Below, piece after piece: positions 55,442-64,000 of a stretch of DNA of 64,000 nt. This DNA comes from Tilletia caries (lineage: Eukaryota > Basidiomycota > Exobasidiomycetes > Tilletiales > Tilletiaceae): the NCBI GenBank assembly GCA_032718865.1, contig JALUTQ010000040.1:186001-250000 (forward strand), read 5' to 3'. The notes beneath the pieces were generated by a model that saw only the letters and a program-made list of their open reading frames with translations, ran no database searches and was not told where the DNA came from. The stretch's first letter is position 1; each line of letters opens with the position of its first letter. A program made the position numbers and the translations under genes.

Positions 55442-56031
55442 CACCAGCAGACCTGGGGGACTGACTGGGAGGGTCCCAGGGCGGGAGTGTCCCGGGATGA
55501 GACCACAGGGCTGACCGGGACTGTCCTAGCGCAAAAACCCCGGTATTGTCCCACGGGGACCGTCCCAGGACTGTCAATGTAAATAACAGGATAATCTACT
55601 CTTCTTTCCAAATGCCTATGCTCAGGGTGGTTCCCTGAGGTGTGATCCGAGACTTTTTGGGCGAGTTTTCTTAACCAGCCTCGCGATAATGCCAATTTGT
55701 AGTGTATAAGTACTGATTAGAGAATGATTTGCCGTGCTGAAAAAGCGCGTATGGTCCAGTGGAAAGCACTGGTCATTCTGATTGGGCGGGTCGAGAGTTC
55801 GAACCCCATAGATTTTGATTTTTCGTTTTTTTTAATCAAATTTTTTCCTCTTTCTCGGACAGTCCTGGGGCGGTCCCGGTGCCGGTCCCAGGATTTCGCT
55901 CCCAGTCAGTCCCGGGATAGCGGAGGAAACGCCGCCGGGACAGTCCCCCGCTGGCTGGGCCCATACAGATCTGGGACCGCCCCGGGAGATCCCGCGGGAC
56001 CGCCACAAACTGTCCCCATGGTCTGCTGGTG
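55442..56031. mobile_element. 590-bp TA-target element with GGGAC/GTCCC palindromes
   Basis: Ends CACCAGCAGACC (55442) and GGTCTGCTGGTG (ending 56031) are inverted repeats flanked by TA (55440-55441, 56032-56033), with GC/GC extending the symmetry. The arms are filled with GGGACNGTCCC-like palindromes. The middle carries a tRNA-like stretch (55744-55810) and T runs. No coding capacity. Confidence 0.8.
55744..55810 (+). other. tRNA-like pol III promoter stretch
   Basis: TGGTCCAGTGG (55752-55762) fits the A box and AGTTCGAACCCC (about 55795) the B box, followed by long T runs that could end pol III transcription. The arms do not pair well enough for a working tRNA, so a tRNA-derived relic or SINE head is more likely. 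Confidence 0.4.
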
Positions 56032-56322
56032 TAGCCCGCCCGTTTCAGAACAAAATATTTACCAAACGGCCCCATTCCTGAGACGAAATTTTCAGACAGT
56101 CTCAATCGCATAAACAATTGCGAAATAGCCCTCAATTACGCGGAGACCAGTGTGATTCTCACCAAGGCCATTTTTATTTTATTTTTAAACTCAGGATACA
56201 ATCTATAGCATCCGCTAAATTGTCCACCATGAGAGTTTCACTCGGACGCCTATATAACATCTCCAGAGCTCTCATTTCCGCCCTTCACTTTGCACTCACC
56301 AACCCCCTTACTACACACACAG

Positions 56323-56372
<50 letters not shown>

Positions 56373-56700
56373 ACGCAGCATAAACCCTCACAACCCAACA
56401 CCAGCAACGACAAGATGTCTACTCTTTGCTCTCGCGCAATCCCCACCGGTAGAGCCAATGCTCTCATCCTTGTCACCTTCCAGGTCACTCAGAGCACCCA
56501 GAAGACCAAAGCCTCGGACTCTACGAGTTATAAGCTCCTCTTCTCAGATCAAGACACTCAAGACGGCGATGACAAATATGGGCCCGAAGGACGACCGGCA
56601 ACGGCGCTATCGACGTGCAGTTGATCAACTTCGTCCTCGTCGTCCCCTTCAGAGCCGTGCATTTTAGCGGTTCCATTGTCGGTGAGATACGAGTCGCCGT
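56032..56700. other. Interval with TATA box, CA microsatellite and a weak ORF
   Basis: TATATAAC near 56250 looks like a TATA box. A (CA)n microsatellite follows at 56324-56370, then an ATG at 56415 (AAGATGTCTACT) opening a short frame (MSTLCSRAIPTGRANALILV). The possible gene would continue to about 56700, where the next element begins. No family recognised. Confidence 0.35.
56324..56370 (+). repeat. (CA)n microsatellite
   Basis: About 23 uninterrupted AC units in the putative 5' leader of the weak ORF at 56415. Confidence 0.9.
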
Positions 56701-56708
56701 TCTCCTTA

Positions 56709-57400
56709 AGGATCTTCCCGGAGTAGGCCCCGGAGTAGCATTCCCCGGAGTTCCGCGGACTCCGGGGGACGCTCTGCACGGGTACGGAGCACGGAGCGAG
56801 ATTTGAGCGTTTTTTACTAGCTTTAGATTTGCGGAGCTACTCCGCCAAGGTATGACTGCAACGCCCCGGAGCACGGAGTGAGTTTACTTGCATTGTCAAA
56901 AAAGCCCCGGAGTACGGAGCAGACCCCGGAGTCCGGCGGACTCCGGGGATGGCAAAGTGGGTCACGTGATGGCCAAAACTGAGTAACGTGACTGGTTTTT
57001 GAGGGATTTCTCGGCCGAATCAGTTCGAAATCATCTGTATTTCAGCTTCCTGGGGGCAGTAAACCCTTGGAAAGGAATGATATAGGCTTCTAATGCTGCG
57101 ATTGAACTGTTTCGATGATATTTGACTTTCTGCTGAGCCCATATTGGACTTATTTTATGACAGCCTGGAGTACCCCGGAGTCCGCGGAGCTATTTTGCGG
57201 AGCACGGACTCCGCCTGTGAAAATTTTACGGAGCACGGAGTAGATTCTTGCGCGCAACCGCGACTTCGACGGAGCACGGAGTGCTCGCCAGCTGATCACC
57301 AGAAATTTTGCGGAGCGCGGAGCTGGCCAAATGTCAGACGGAGCTGAGCGGAGCGCCGCCCCGGAGTCCAAGCTCCGGGGATCTACTTCGAGAAGATCCT
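56709..57400. mobile_element. 692-bp TA-target element with CGGAG/CTCCG repeats
   Basis: Ends AGGATCTTCCCGGAGTAG (56709) and CTACTTCGAGAAGATCCT (ending 57400) are inverted with two mismatches, flanked by TA (56707-56708, 57401-57402). Both arms are full of GGAGCACGGAG and CGGACTCCGG motifs. No coding capacity. It is the same design as the elements at 50810 and 55442, with different repeats. Confidence 0.82.
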
Positions 57401-58134
57401 TAGTTCTCCTCCTCAGAGCCAGGAGGCGAGAGCTGCAAGTCCTTGATGGGCGCGTGGCGGACCGGTGTCTGGCCAGAGGTGTTTCTCATCGAGGATGTAA
57501 AGAACAAGCATATGAAGACAGGGAGGAAGGGTAGGGGGTGAAGGATACGTCGATATAGAAGGATGCAGGATGCAGCGACTTAAATACAGAGGCGTGAAGC
57601 GCGGACTGAGGCTCGAGTCAGCCTAAGAACGACATGCGCCCCTGCGATGGCGGTGTCCTAGCTCACCTCATCTCCCACCCGGCCCTGCCATTAACCCTCC
57701 AGGTGTATAAGTGAATGAAGGCGGCAAACAAAATCTTTCCTGGACCAGAGGAGACGGACCAGAGGAGACGGACCAGAGGAGACGGACCAGAGGAGACCGG
57801 CTCCCAATCAATGGGACGAGTACTGAATCGAGTGGATCGCGAGTTAAGAGAGATCACGGAGGATGAATTGATGAGGCCCGCATGACGTGACCGACTGAGA
57901 GTAGTAGATAGGAGATATGGGAGGATGAGTAGAAAGGGTTGGAGGAAGAAGGGAAATGGGGTTGGCATCAAGGCCTTTCTCCGCGGAGCCGACGGGCAAG
58001 GTGCATACCCTTGGGTCCAATGGTAACACGACGCGACTATCTTGGCGAAATGCAAGGCTATCTGAGTGATCGTGTCGGCGTCCAATCCGAAGCTGCTGGC
58101 TGCGTTTGCAATGGCAGACATCGAGTGCAGTGAG
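57401..58134. other. Interval with a short tandem repeat and weak minus-strand frame
   Basis: GACCAGAGGAGACG is repeated four times in tandem near 57740-57800. A minus-strand segment SAIANAASSFGLDADTITQI (near 58110) could be an exon, but cannot be joined to a gene. Confidence 0.35.
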
Positions 58135-58557
58135 TTAGACGACTGCTGGTCTTGGCTCTTCCCGATCCTTGTGTCTACCTTTCTTGTCTTTGCTCCGATG
58201 GGTGCCTTTCACAGGTTCTTTGCCTTTGCCTGTCACTGGTAGGAAATCCAGCTCGCTAGAATCGTTCGACGTGCCCATGCCCGTGTCTGTCATCGTCATT
58301 GGAGTCCTGGTCGCTGCAATCCTGGTCCTGATTGCTGACTTCGCCGTCTGAGGACTGTGCTGGACGGGATTTATCCTGCATGTATCGTCCTCATACTCGC
58401 TGCCAGTTTGGTCGAGTGCGTGGACGGTCTTGGTCGGACTGTGTCGGTTCGGAATCTTCATCAATTTAATGTAGTCCTTGCACTTCTTCCTCGCAAACGA
58501 CCGTGCTGATCGCTCCCGGGTTGCGTCCTTCGTCTTGTCGGACGGAGATCTTGGCAT
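58135..58557 (-). CDS. Hypothetical basic protein, 140 residues
   Basis: From the ATG at 58557: MPRSPSDKTKDATRERSARS, FARKKCKDYIKLMK, a Thr-rich middle and a Lys/Arg-rich tail (RSKDKKGRHKDREEPRP). It resembles a disordered, nuclear-type basic protein. No family. Its 5' end overlaps a plus-strand gene candidate, so at most one of the two is likely to be right here. Confidence 0.3.
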   Translation of the reverse strand: MPRSPSDKTKDATRERSARSFARKKCKDYIKLMKIPNRHSPTKTVHALDQTGSEYEDDTCRINPVQHSPQTAKSAIRTRIAATRTPMTMTDTGMGTSNDSSELDFLPVTGKGKEPVKGTHRSKDKKGRHKDREEPRPAVV

Positions 58558-58559
58558 AG

Positions 58560-61293
58560 ATCTGGAAGGAAAGCGGGCAAACGTTCAGAATGCGTCCTCA
58601 TGGCTCATTGTGGCTACTATGAGGCAGAAGACTCGCCTAGAGGGTTTGGTTCGCGGGAAAGAGTTGGTCGAGCTCACCGCCTTCTTGTTATGTTTAGTAG
58701 GGAGCATCGCGGGTTCTACGGTGAGTGTGAGAGATGATGTGTATCAATCTTTGAGTCAGTTGTGCATCATGGGATAGCCCGGATAAAGGATGAGCCCGGA
58801 GCGCCTCGGAGTGCTCCGTACTCCAGGGCCTATACTCCGGGGCGCTCCGCTGACTTTCTGTGGTGCTCCGTGCTCCGTCTATTTTTAAAGTTACCCCAGC
58901 ATCCTACTCCGTACTCCGTCAAGATAGGGAGCGCCAGAGGAAACTTATCCGTGTTCCGTCCAGATACAGAGTGTTTCAGAAAGTCTACCCCGTACTCCGT
59001 AGTTACGGATCCCGGATATTCCGGGGGAGCTCCGTACTCCGGGAGATGATCTCACGAATTTCGAAATATGGTACAAATTCAGAAATGTGTACGCTCGCAA
59101 TCAAGCTTGTAACATCTGTGTTTAGGGAACAGTCTGAGAGCGCTTGAAGAGCTGTTTTGGTCAGATTTAGACAGCGAGATGAGATTTGTGAAAATAGTTT
59201 TTGAGAGTTGACTCCAAAATACCCTCAAAATATCCATGCTTACGGGAAATTATCTTCCTTATGAGAAAAAGGTGGAGGTCCCGGAGCGCCCCGGACTCCG
59301 GGGGTAACTCCGTACTCCGTCACATTTCACAGGTATTTACTCCGTACTTCGGGGAATTTTCCGCAACGCCCAAAGGTCAGCTCCGTGCTCCGGGAAATTT
59401 CATGCGACCCTCAAACGCCAGCTCCGTGCTCCGGCAACGGTGAGACATTCTCCTGATTCTCACTCCGTACACCCGGCTCCGGATATCGGAGCTTTGCTGG
59501 CAGGAGTACGGATCTCTATTGCAATTCGAACGGACAAGTACCCTGGGATCAATCTTAACGGAGCGCAGTTAATGTTCCCTCTGTCCTGATCAAACCAAAC
59601 GTAAGTCGTCCAAGTCTACGCCAGGTTTGACGGCAGGGTCGATCTCCTGTGTCTGGCAGCTTCTCGCCCCGACGCTGAACGCTATGCTGGTCTTCAACTT
59701 TTTTGCGGTGCAAGATAACGAAGTGTTCAAGCTCACCAAGATCAGCATCGATGCTTTCGCTGAGACCGATAGGAGCAAGGTCGGTCGTCAACTGCAGAGC
59801 AGCATCAGACGCCTAATGGAATGTCTTTCGCTTGCTCGACACAGCATTCAGAACGGAGCGGCCTGTGAATGGACCTTGTGGCGCTGGGTGGCCACAGAGC
59901 CAAGTCAGTCGCTTGGACAGCTCTGTGCGCTCGAGAACGAGGTGCAAGCGATGGACCCTCCCAAGGTGACACCTCATGAGAGAAAAATCTCTGGGAACCG
60001 AGCCCGAGATGTGATTCTTCAAGCTGCACTTGAAGGACATCTCCGAGTCCGCGTTCTTCTCTCCAAGCTCGACAAAACCGGCGACTCTTTTCGCATACAA
60101 GCTTTCGGCGAACAGGCATTCGTGTAAAACATTTTGCTGCAACGGCCGCCAAGCTTCAGATCATCGGCGCGTCAGGACAGGAGAGTACAAGATCCCAAGC
60201 TTACCTTCGGGCTCAAGCGAGCAACGGTCGGTGGAACATCCAGCTTCAACATCGAACTGCTTTCGATGTCGATCTCCGCCGAGATCGCAAGAAAACTTGG
60301 ACCTTCAGGCAGTCGGTTTCAGAAGGACGACTACAGAGCGGTGGAGACAGCCGTAGGAACCGAGATCATCGCCAAGTACTCCTCGCCATTCAGTCTCATT
60401 ATTACCAGCAGGCATGGATCGCATGAGGTTTCAGCGTTCGAAGCCTCGATGTGGACAAAGTTTCTCCTGCTGTAGGTAGGGCCTTGCTTGCCATCGACTC
60501 TATGGCAAGGCCCAATATCGACCCACTCCTGTAGGTGACATTAAGCACCAGTTCACAACATTTTCGTCGATCACTGACAGGTAACACCCTCGCATCTTTT
60601 ACACCTTACAATTTCTGCGGCTGGCCTCTGGAAAAGATCGTTAGGACGAACGTCAAGGACATCGACTGGAAGGTTCAACTCGACTTTCAACTATGAGATT
60701 TCAGAATTTTACTCGGCCTTGCGTGGAAAAAATCCAGCAAAGAAGAGCATCTACGACTATGCTGCAAGCATTCGTCAGAATGCTTCTGGAGATCAAGGCG
60801 AGTCACACTTGAGTTCAATTCACTATCGAGTCTGATGACTGACCAACAATCTGTACATTCAACCTTGCAGGCATCGTTTGGCTGTTCCGCTCGATGGAGG
60901 CAGTGTTTGCCGTTCGGCCCCGGGTTTGAGATCGGCCTGCCCAAGGAGCTTAAGATCCTTGCCCCATTGGCCAAGAGCGGTGTGATGCACTTGTTTGTGT
61001 ATTTCTGCTCGACCGGTTTCAAGCCCACAAACGAGTATCACGCCAACACGGACCAAGATCACCAGCATACGACCTTGTTTGCAATCGCGGTCGACAACCT
61101 GGTCGGACCTCTCAGCGAGATGACGGAAGTTCCCGGCGCTGTCGTTCACCTCCACACATCCGAGGCGTGCAACGCTGTGACCGGACGAGATTGTATACCT
61201 CCGCCCCCACCACCGGACTGTGAGCGGCGAGTGCGAGCGGGTCGCGACGACAGACCAGACGTTGTCGAGGCAATGGGCGACGAGAACAGATGA
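58560..61293 (+). CDS. Unrecognised multi-exon gene with an element in an intron
   Basis: Plus-strand pieces in order: ANVQNASSWLIVATMRQKTR, ELTAFLLCLVGSIAGST up to a GTGAGT donor at about 58721; after a GGCAG acceptor near 59660, LLAPTLNAMLVFNFFAVQDN, LTKISIDAFAETDRSKVGRQ, SIRRLMECLSLARHSIQNGA and more to about 60126; then ELLSMSISAEIARKLGPSGS and LFVYFCSTGFKPTNEYHANT near 60990, ending at about 61293. Two hydrophobic stretches sit at the first splice. If right, the first intron (about 940 bases) holds a palindrome-rich insertion. I know no family; frames change between 60127 and 60140, so it may be broken. Confidence 0.4.
58785..59520. repeat. Palindrome-rich insertion, GCTCCGTACTCCG type
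   Basis: Dense GGAGCGC/CTCCGTACTCCGG motifs on both sides of a unique centre (about 59055-59270), the same plan as the TA-target elements at 50810 and 56709. I could not fix the terminal inverted repeats, so the borders are approximate. Confidence 0.6.
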
Positions 61294-61424
61294 CGAGGAG
61301 AAGGAGGTTGATGATTACGACCGTAGTGGCGATGTGGTTGCAGTCGCGGGTGGGTGTAGGAGCTGTGGTTGATGCGGTTGAGCATGATAAGATGGTGTGT
61401 GTTGTCGGCAAGGTTGTCCCCGGA

Positions 61425-61765
61425 GTTGACGCGGAGCTGAGGTTTTGCGGACTCCGCACTCCTCCGACGGAGCGCGGAGCTCACTTTTTAGAAATTTTTG
61501 ATCTTAAAAAAGCGCGGAGTCAGCCTGGAGGACTCCGCCGGAATTTACGCGGAGTGCGGAGCCCAACTCTAGACCCACTAGCCAAAAGTGCGGAGCGCTG
61601 AGTCGTCAAAATGATGTGGTAATTCCGGCGGAACTTCCGGGGAATTCCGACGCAGCTGTGAGGTCACGTGATGGTCAAAAAGAGGGGTCACGTGACCTCA
61701 TTTTGGGTGCGTTCCGCCGGAATTCCGCAAAAGTTCCGCGGAAATGTGCGGAATTCCGAGAAAAT
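61425..61765. repeat. Palindrome-rich insertion, GCGGAGT and TTCCGCCGGAA type
   Basis: The left part repeats GCGGACTCCGC/GCGGAGCGCGG, the right part TTCCGCGGAA/GGCGGAACTTCC. Two GTCACGTGA palindromes (61662 and 61685) lie between. Borders not fixed. Confidence 0.55.
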
Positions 61766-61939
61766 AGCCATCGTCGAGACACGCTCAGGGGATAAGACAA
61801 GCATCATCATCCGTTGAGAGCTTCAAAATAGCACTGGAGTCAATAGTTCAATACCGCAACAATGTCGGACGGTGAATTAATCGCTCTGATTGTATTAGAG
61901 TCATTCTGAGAGCAACTTATACCCAAGGCTCGGCAAGCT

Positions 61940-62150
61940 ACTAGAGTTACCACTTGTTTTTTGAAATAGTATAATCAAGTTATAGTGAGTGGTTGCCTCG
62001 GCGCGACATAGTATAGTCAAGTGAGACCTAGTCACCTAGCCACTATAAAAACTTATAGCTACTATTTCAGATATGCAAAATCCTGGCTAGCTTTTTGGTG
62101 AAATGGTCACTATAGTGACTCGTAGTAACTCCCAGTAACTATGTCGGTCC
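61940..62150. repeat. CACTATAGTG-type palindrome array near a hAT gene
   Basis: Repeated ATAGTATA, CACTATAGTG and TAGTAACT motifs, as at 49.9 and 54.7 kb. It lies 200-400 bases upstream of a hAT transposase start and may be the subterminal region of that element. Confidence 0.55.
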
Positions 62151-62366
62151 AAATTACGATCACGTGAACTAGCGGCTACAGTGACTCCACGTGATCACCG
62201 AGTCACGTCGCAGTCTGTGGCTTCTCACCTGAAACTTTTCACAGCGATCCTCGGTCTGCCAGAGTCCACAAGCTGCCACTCCCTGCCACTCTCTGTAGCT
62301 CCATATCCCCTCTCACCGCAACCTCTCTCCCACTCTCTCGACTAGCCCAAGACTGGCATCAACGAC

Positions 62367-64000
62367 ATGACGAGCAACGAGCGGGCGCTGCCCCAGTTCG
62401 TCACCCAGGCCGCAGCGCAACGCGAGGCCGCCGCCGAACCAGACCAACCAGAAGCAGAGCAGGACAATTCCACCGCCTCCGCCGCCATCGTGCCAGCAGA
62501 GCAAGACCGGCGCTGCTTCGTCATCGCTTGCTCGTACCTATTCGGCGATCTCGCACTACTCCAGGCCGGTGAACAACTCGACGCGCTCTCCCTCGGTCCC
62601 CTGCGCAGGAAGAACTTCGGCACTTTCCTGAGTGCACTTGACGAGGCCAAGTCGACTGATGGCTTGACGCCCACGTCCGATTGCTGGGCCATAATGGTGA
62701 GTTCTTTCTTGCTCTTGCCATGGTCATTGCACTGTCGACTCACGTCTGATTGTCCCCCTCATTGTCTCTCAGCCTGCCTCCGCCACGCAAGACGGGGACA
62801 AGCTCTGGGCCGCCTTTCAGGTGGAACTCACCGTCGACAACCAGCGGCGGCTCCTTAAGGCGTACAAGTCGGGGGCTTCCGAGTCGGGACTCGGTAAGCG
62901 TCGGCGTCGGGCGCCGGGTAGCCTCTCCGACTATGCTACCGACGGAGAGGGGCGGTCATCCCGGCAGGACACGGCAGGCTCTGGCAGCGCCACGGCTATC
63001 CGACAAGCAAAGCAGCCACGCTACGTGGCCGCCCCGAAGGGCGCCCCCATCAGCACCGGCTCGGACGGCAACGAAACCGAGCGCCCCATTCCTCCTGGGC
63101 GCTCGAAGGGGAAGGGGAAGGCCGTCATCTCCAAGGTTCCGCCCAAGAAAACCCAGTCCTCGGCGAGCAAGACTGCCAACCCTTTGCTCTCCGACAAGCG
63201 ACGCGCTCTTACGGCGTCGGAGAAACGGATCATGGCCAAGGCCAGGACAGGGAAGGCTGGCTCGGACTCAGGCTCTCCCGGCGGCATGACCTCCGACGAT
63301 GAAGAACAGCTGCCCGGGACATCGACTCGCAACCGCACGGCCGGACAGACGGCCTCATCCAAGTCTGACGACGTCCAACAAGACAGGGGCTCGGAAGGCG
63401 ACGACGAGGAGGACGATCTCCCCGAGATGGAGAATCGGACTTCCACACGATTCTTCAAGTTCATCCAATCGAGCAAGAAGCCTAAGACTCGCCGGACCGG
63501 CGAGAAGTACGTCGGCACCGATGAGACATGGCAGTGTCGTCTCTGCGGCGGCCACTACACCGCCCATCCGGAGAACCGGTCCAACCTGGCGCTGCATCTC
63601 AATCAGAAGGTCAACGGCTCCTTCTGCAGCCGGCTCTTTGATCCCATCGACAAGTCGTTCGCCGGGGCCTTCCAGCGAATTCAGCCCGACACCGGCAAGG
63701 ACAAGTTAGGCTCGCCCGCCATGTCGTCTTTCTCGACTCCGTCTGTTCGGCCGGGTCGGGGTCAGCAAGGACTTGACGGTTGGATGAGCGCCCAGAAAGC
63801 TCAGGCGACGGATGCCAATATCACTGAGGTCTGCCGACTGGTACTCAAGTGGGTGGTCGCGTCGAACCAGCCCTTCACCGATCCCCAGAACCCTCACTTC
63901 AAGGAGATCATCCGGGCGATCAACCCTTCCCTCTCGCCGGCGCTCACCTCGGCTCGGACGGTTCGTCGCGATCTGGATGCCGCCCACAAGGAGATCCTTC
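62367..64000 (+). CDS. hAT/BED-type transposase, N-terminal part (runs off the window)
   Basis: Exon 1 62367-62696 (MTSNERALPQFVTQAAAQRE ... TSDCWAIM), a GTGAGT/CAG intron, then exon 2 from 62773, open to the end of the window. Residues about 110-330 are disordered and charged. Then comes a BED-like zinc finger: TWQCRLCGGHYTAHPENRSN followed by LALHLNQ (C-x2-C, His). Next LVLKWVVASNQPFTDPQNPH and FKEIIRAINPSLSP fit the start of the hAT catalytic domain. No frame break is seen in the visible part, so it may be intact. The CACTATAGTG-type array upstream suggests the element's left end at about 61.9 kb. Confidence 0.75.

Noticed and set aside
57740..57800. CRISPR-like short direct repeats
   Set aside because: Contiguous 14-bp tandem repeats without spacers, in a eukaryotic genome; an ordinary minisatellite.

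Overview
This window looks like nuclear DNA of a basidiomycete-type fungus. Genes are split by many short introns (about 50-80 nt, mostly GTGAGT donors and CAG acceptors). Recognisable proteins include a TGS1 cap hypermethylase, a 20S proteasome alpha-1 subunit and a Zn(II)2Cys6 regulator. The repeats are eukaryotic: hAT, Mutator-like and TA-target terminal-inverted-repeat elements, Ty3-type LTR elements and a fungal tyrosine recombinase. The fungal assignment is inferred from gene content and intron style; I cannot name a species.

Layout. 0.8-2.8 kb: TGS1 (minus). 3.4-6.2 kb and 17.0-19.1 kb: two diverged copies of an unrecognised multi-exon gene; copy 1 is split by a 1.2-kb insertion and copy 2 has an in-frame TAG. 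7-15 kb: small secreted-protein genes, a Lys/Gly-rich secreted protein, duplicated promoter-like blocks and a predicted membrane protein. 15.1-16.2 kb: relics of a transcription factor and a sugar transporter. 19.3-20.4 kb: proteasome alpha-1. 21.2-27.3 kb: a nine-exon, about 1750-residue Zn-cluster factor. 27.8-30.5 kb: a multidomain nucleic-acid repair protein joining a 2H-phosphoesterase-like, a dual-specificity-phosphatase-like, a P-loop kinase and an RNA-ligase domain. 

From 31 kb rightward the window is mostly a graveyard of mobile DNA: a complete 3.7-kb hAT element with a nested Mutator-like MITE and a nested solo LTR; a non-autonomous LTR element; pseudogene pieces of histidyl-tRNA synthetase and an ammonium transporter; a frameshifted tyrosine recombinase of Crypton/DUF3435 type; a 3.9-kb LTR element whose RNase H piece lies after the integrase and which is itself split by a 1.06-kb TA-target element; several further TA-target elements filled with short palindromes; and, at the right edge, the start of another BED/hAT transposase that runs out of the window.

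Two things stand out: the four-module repair enzyme at 27.8-30.5 kb, and a recurring class of TA-flanked elements whose bodies are dense arrays of short palindromes of different sequence. The nested insertions keep readable target-site duplications, so their relative order can be worked out.
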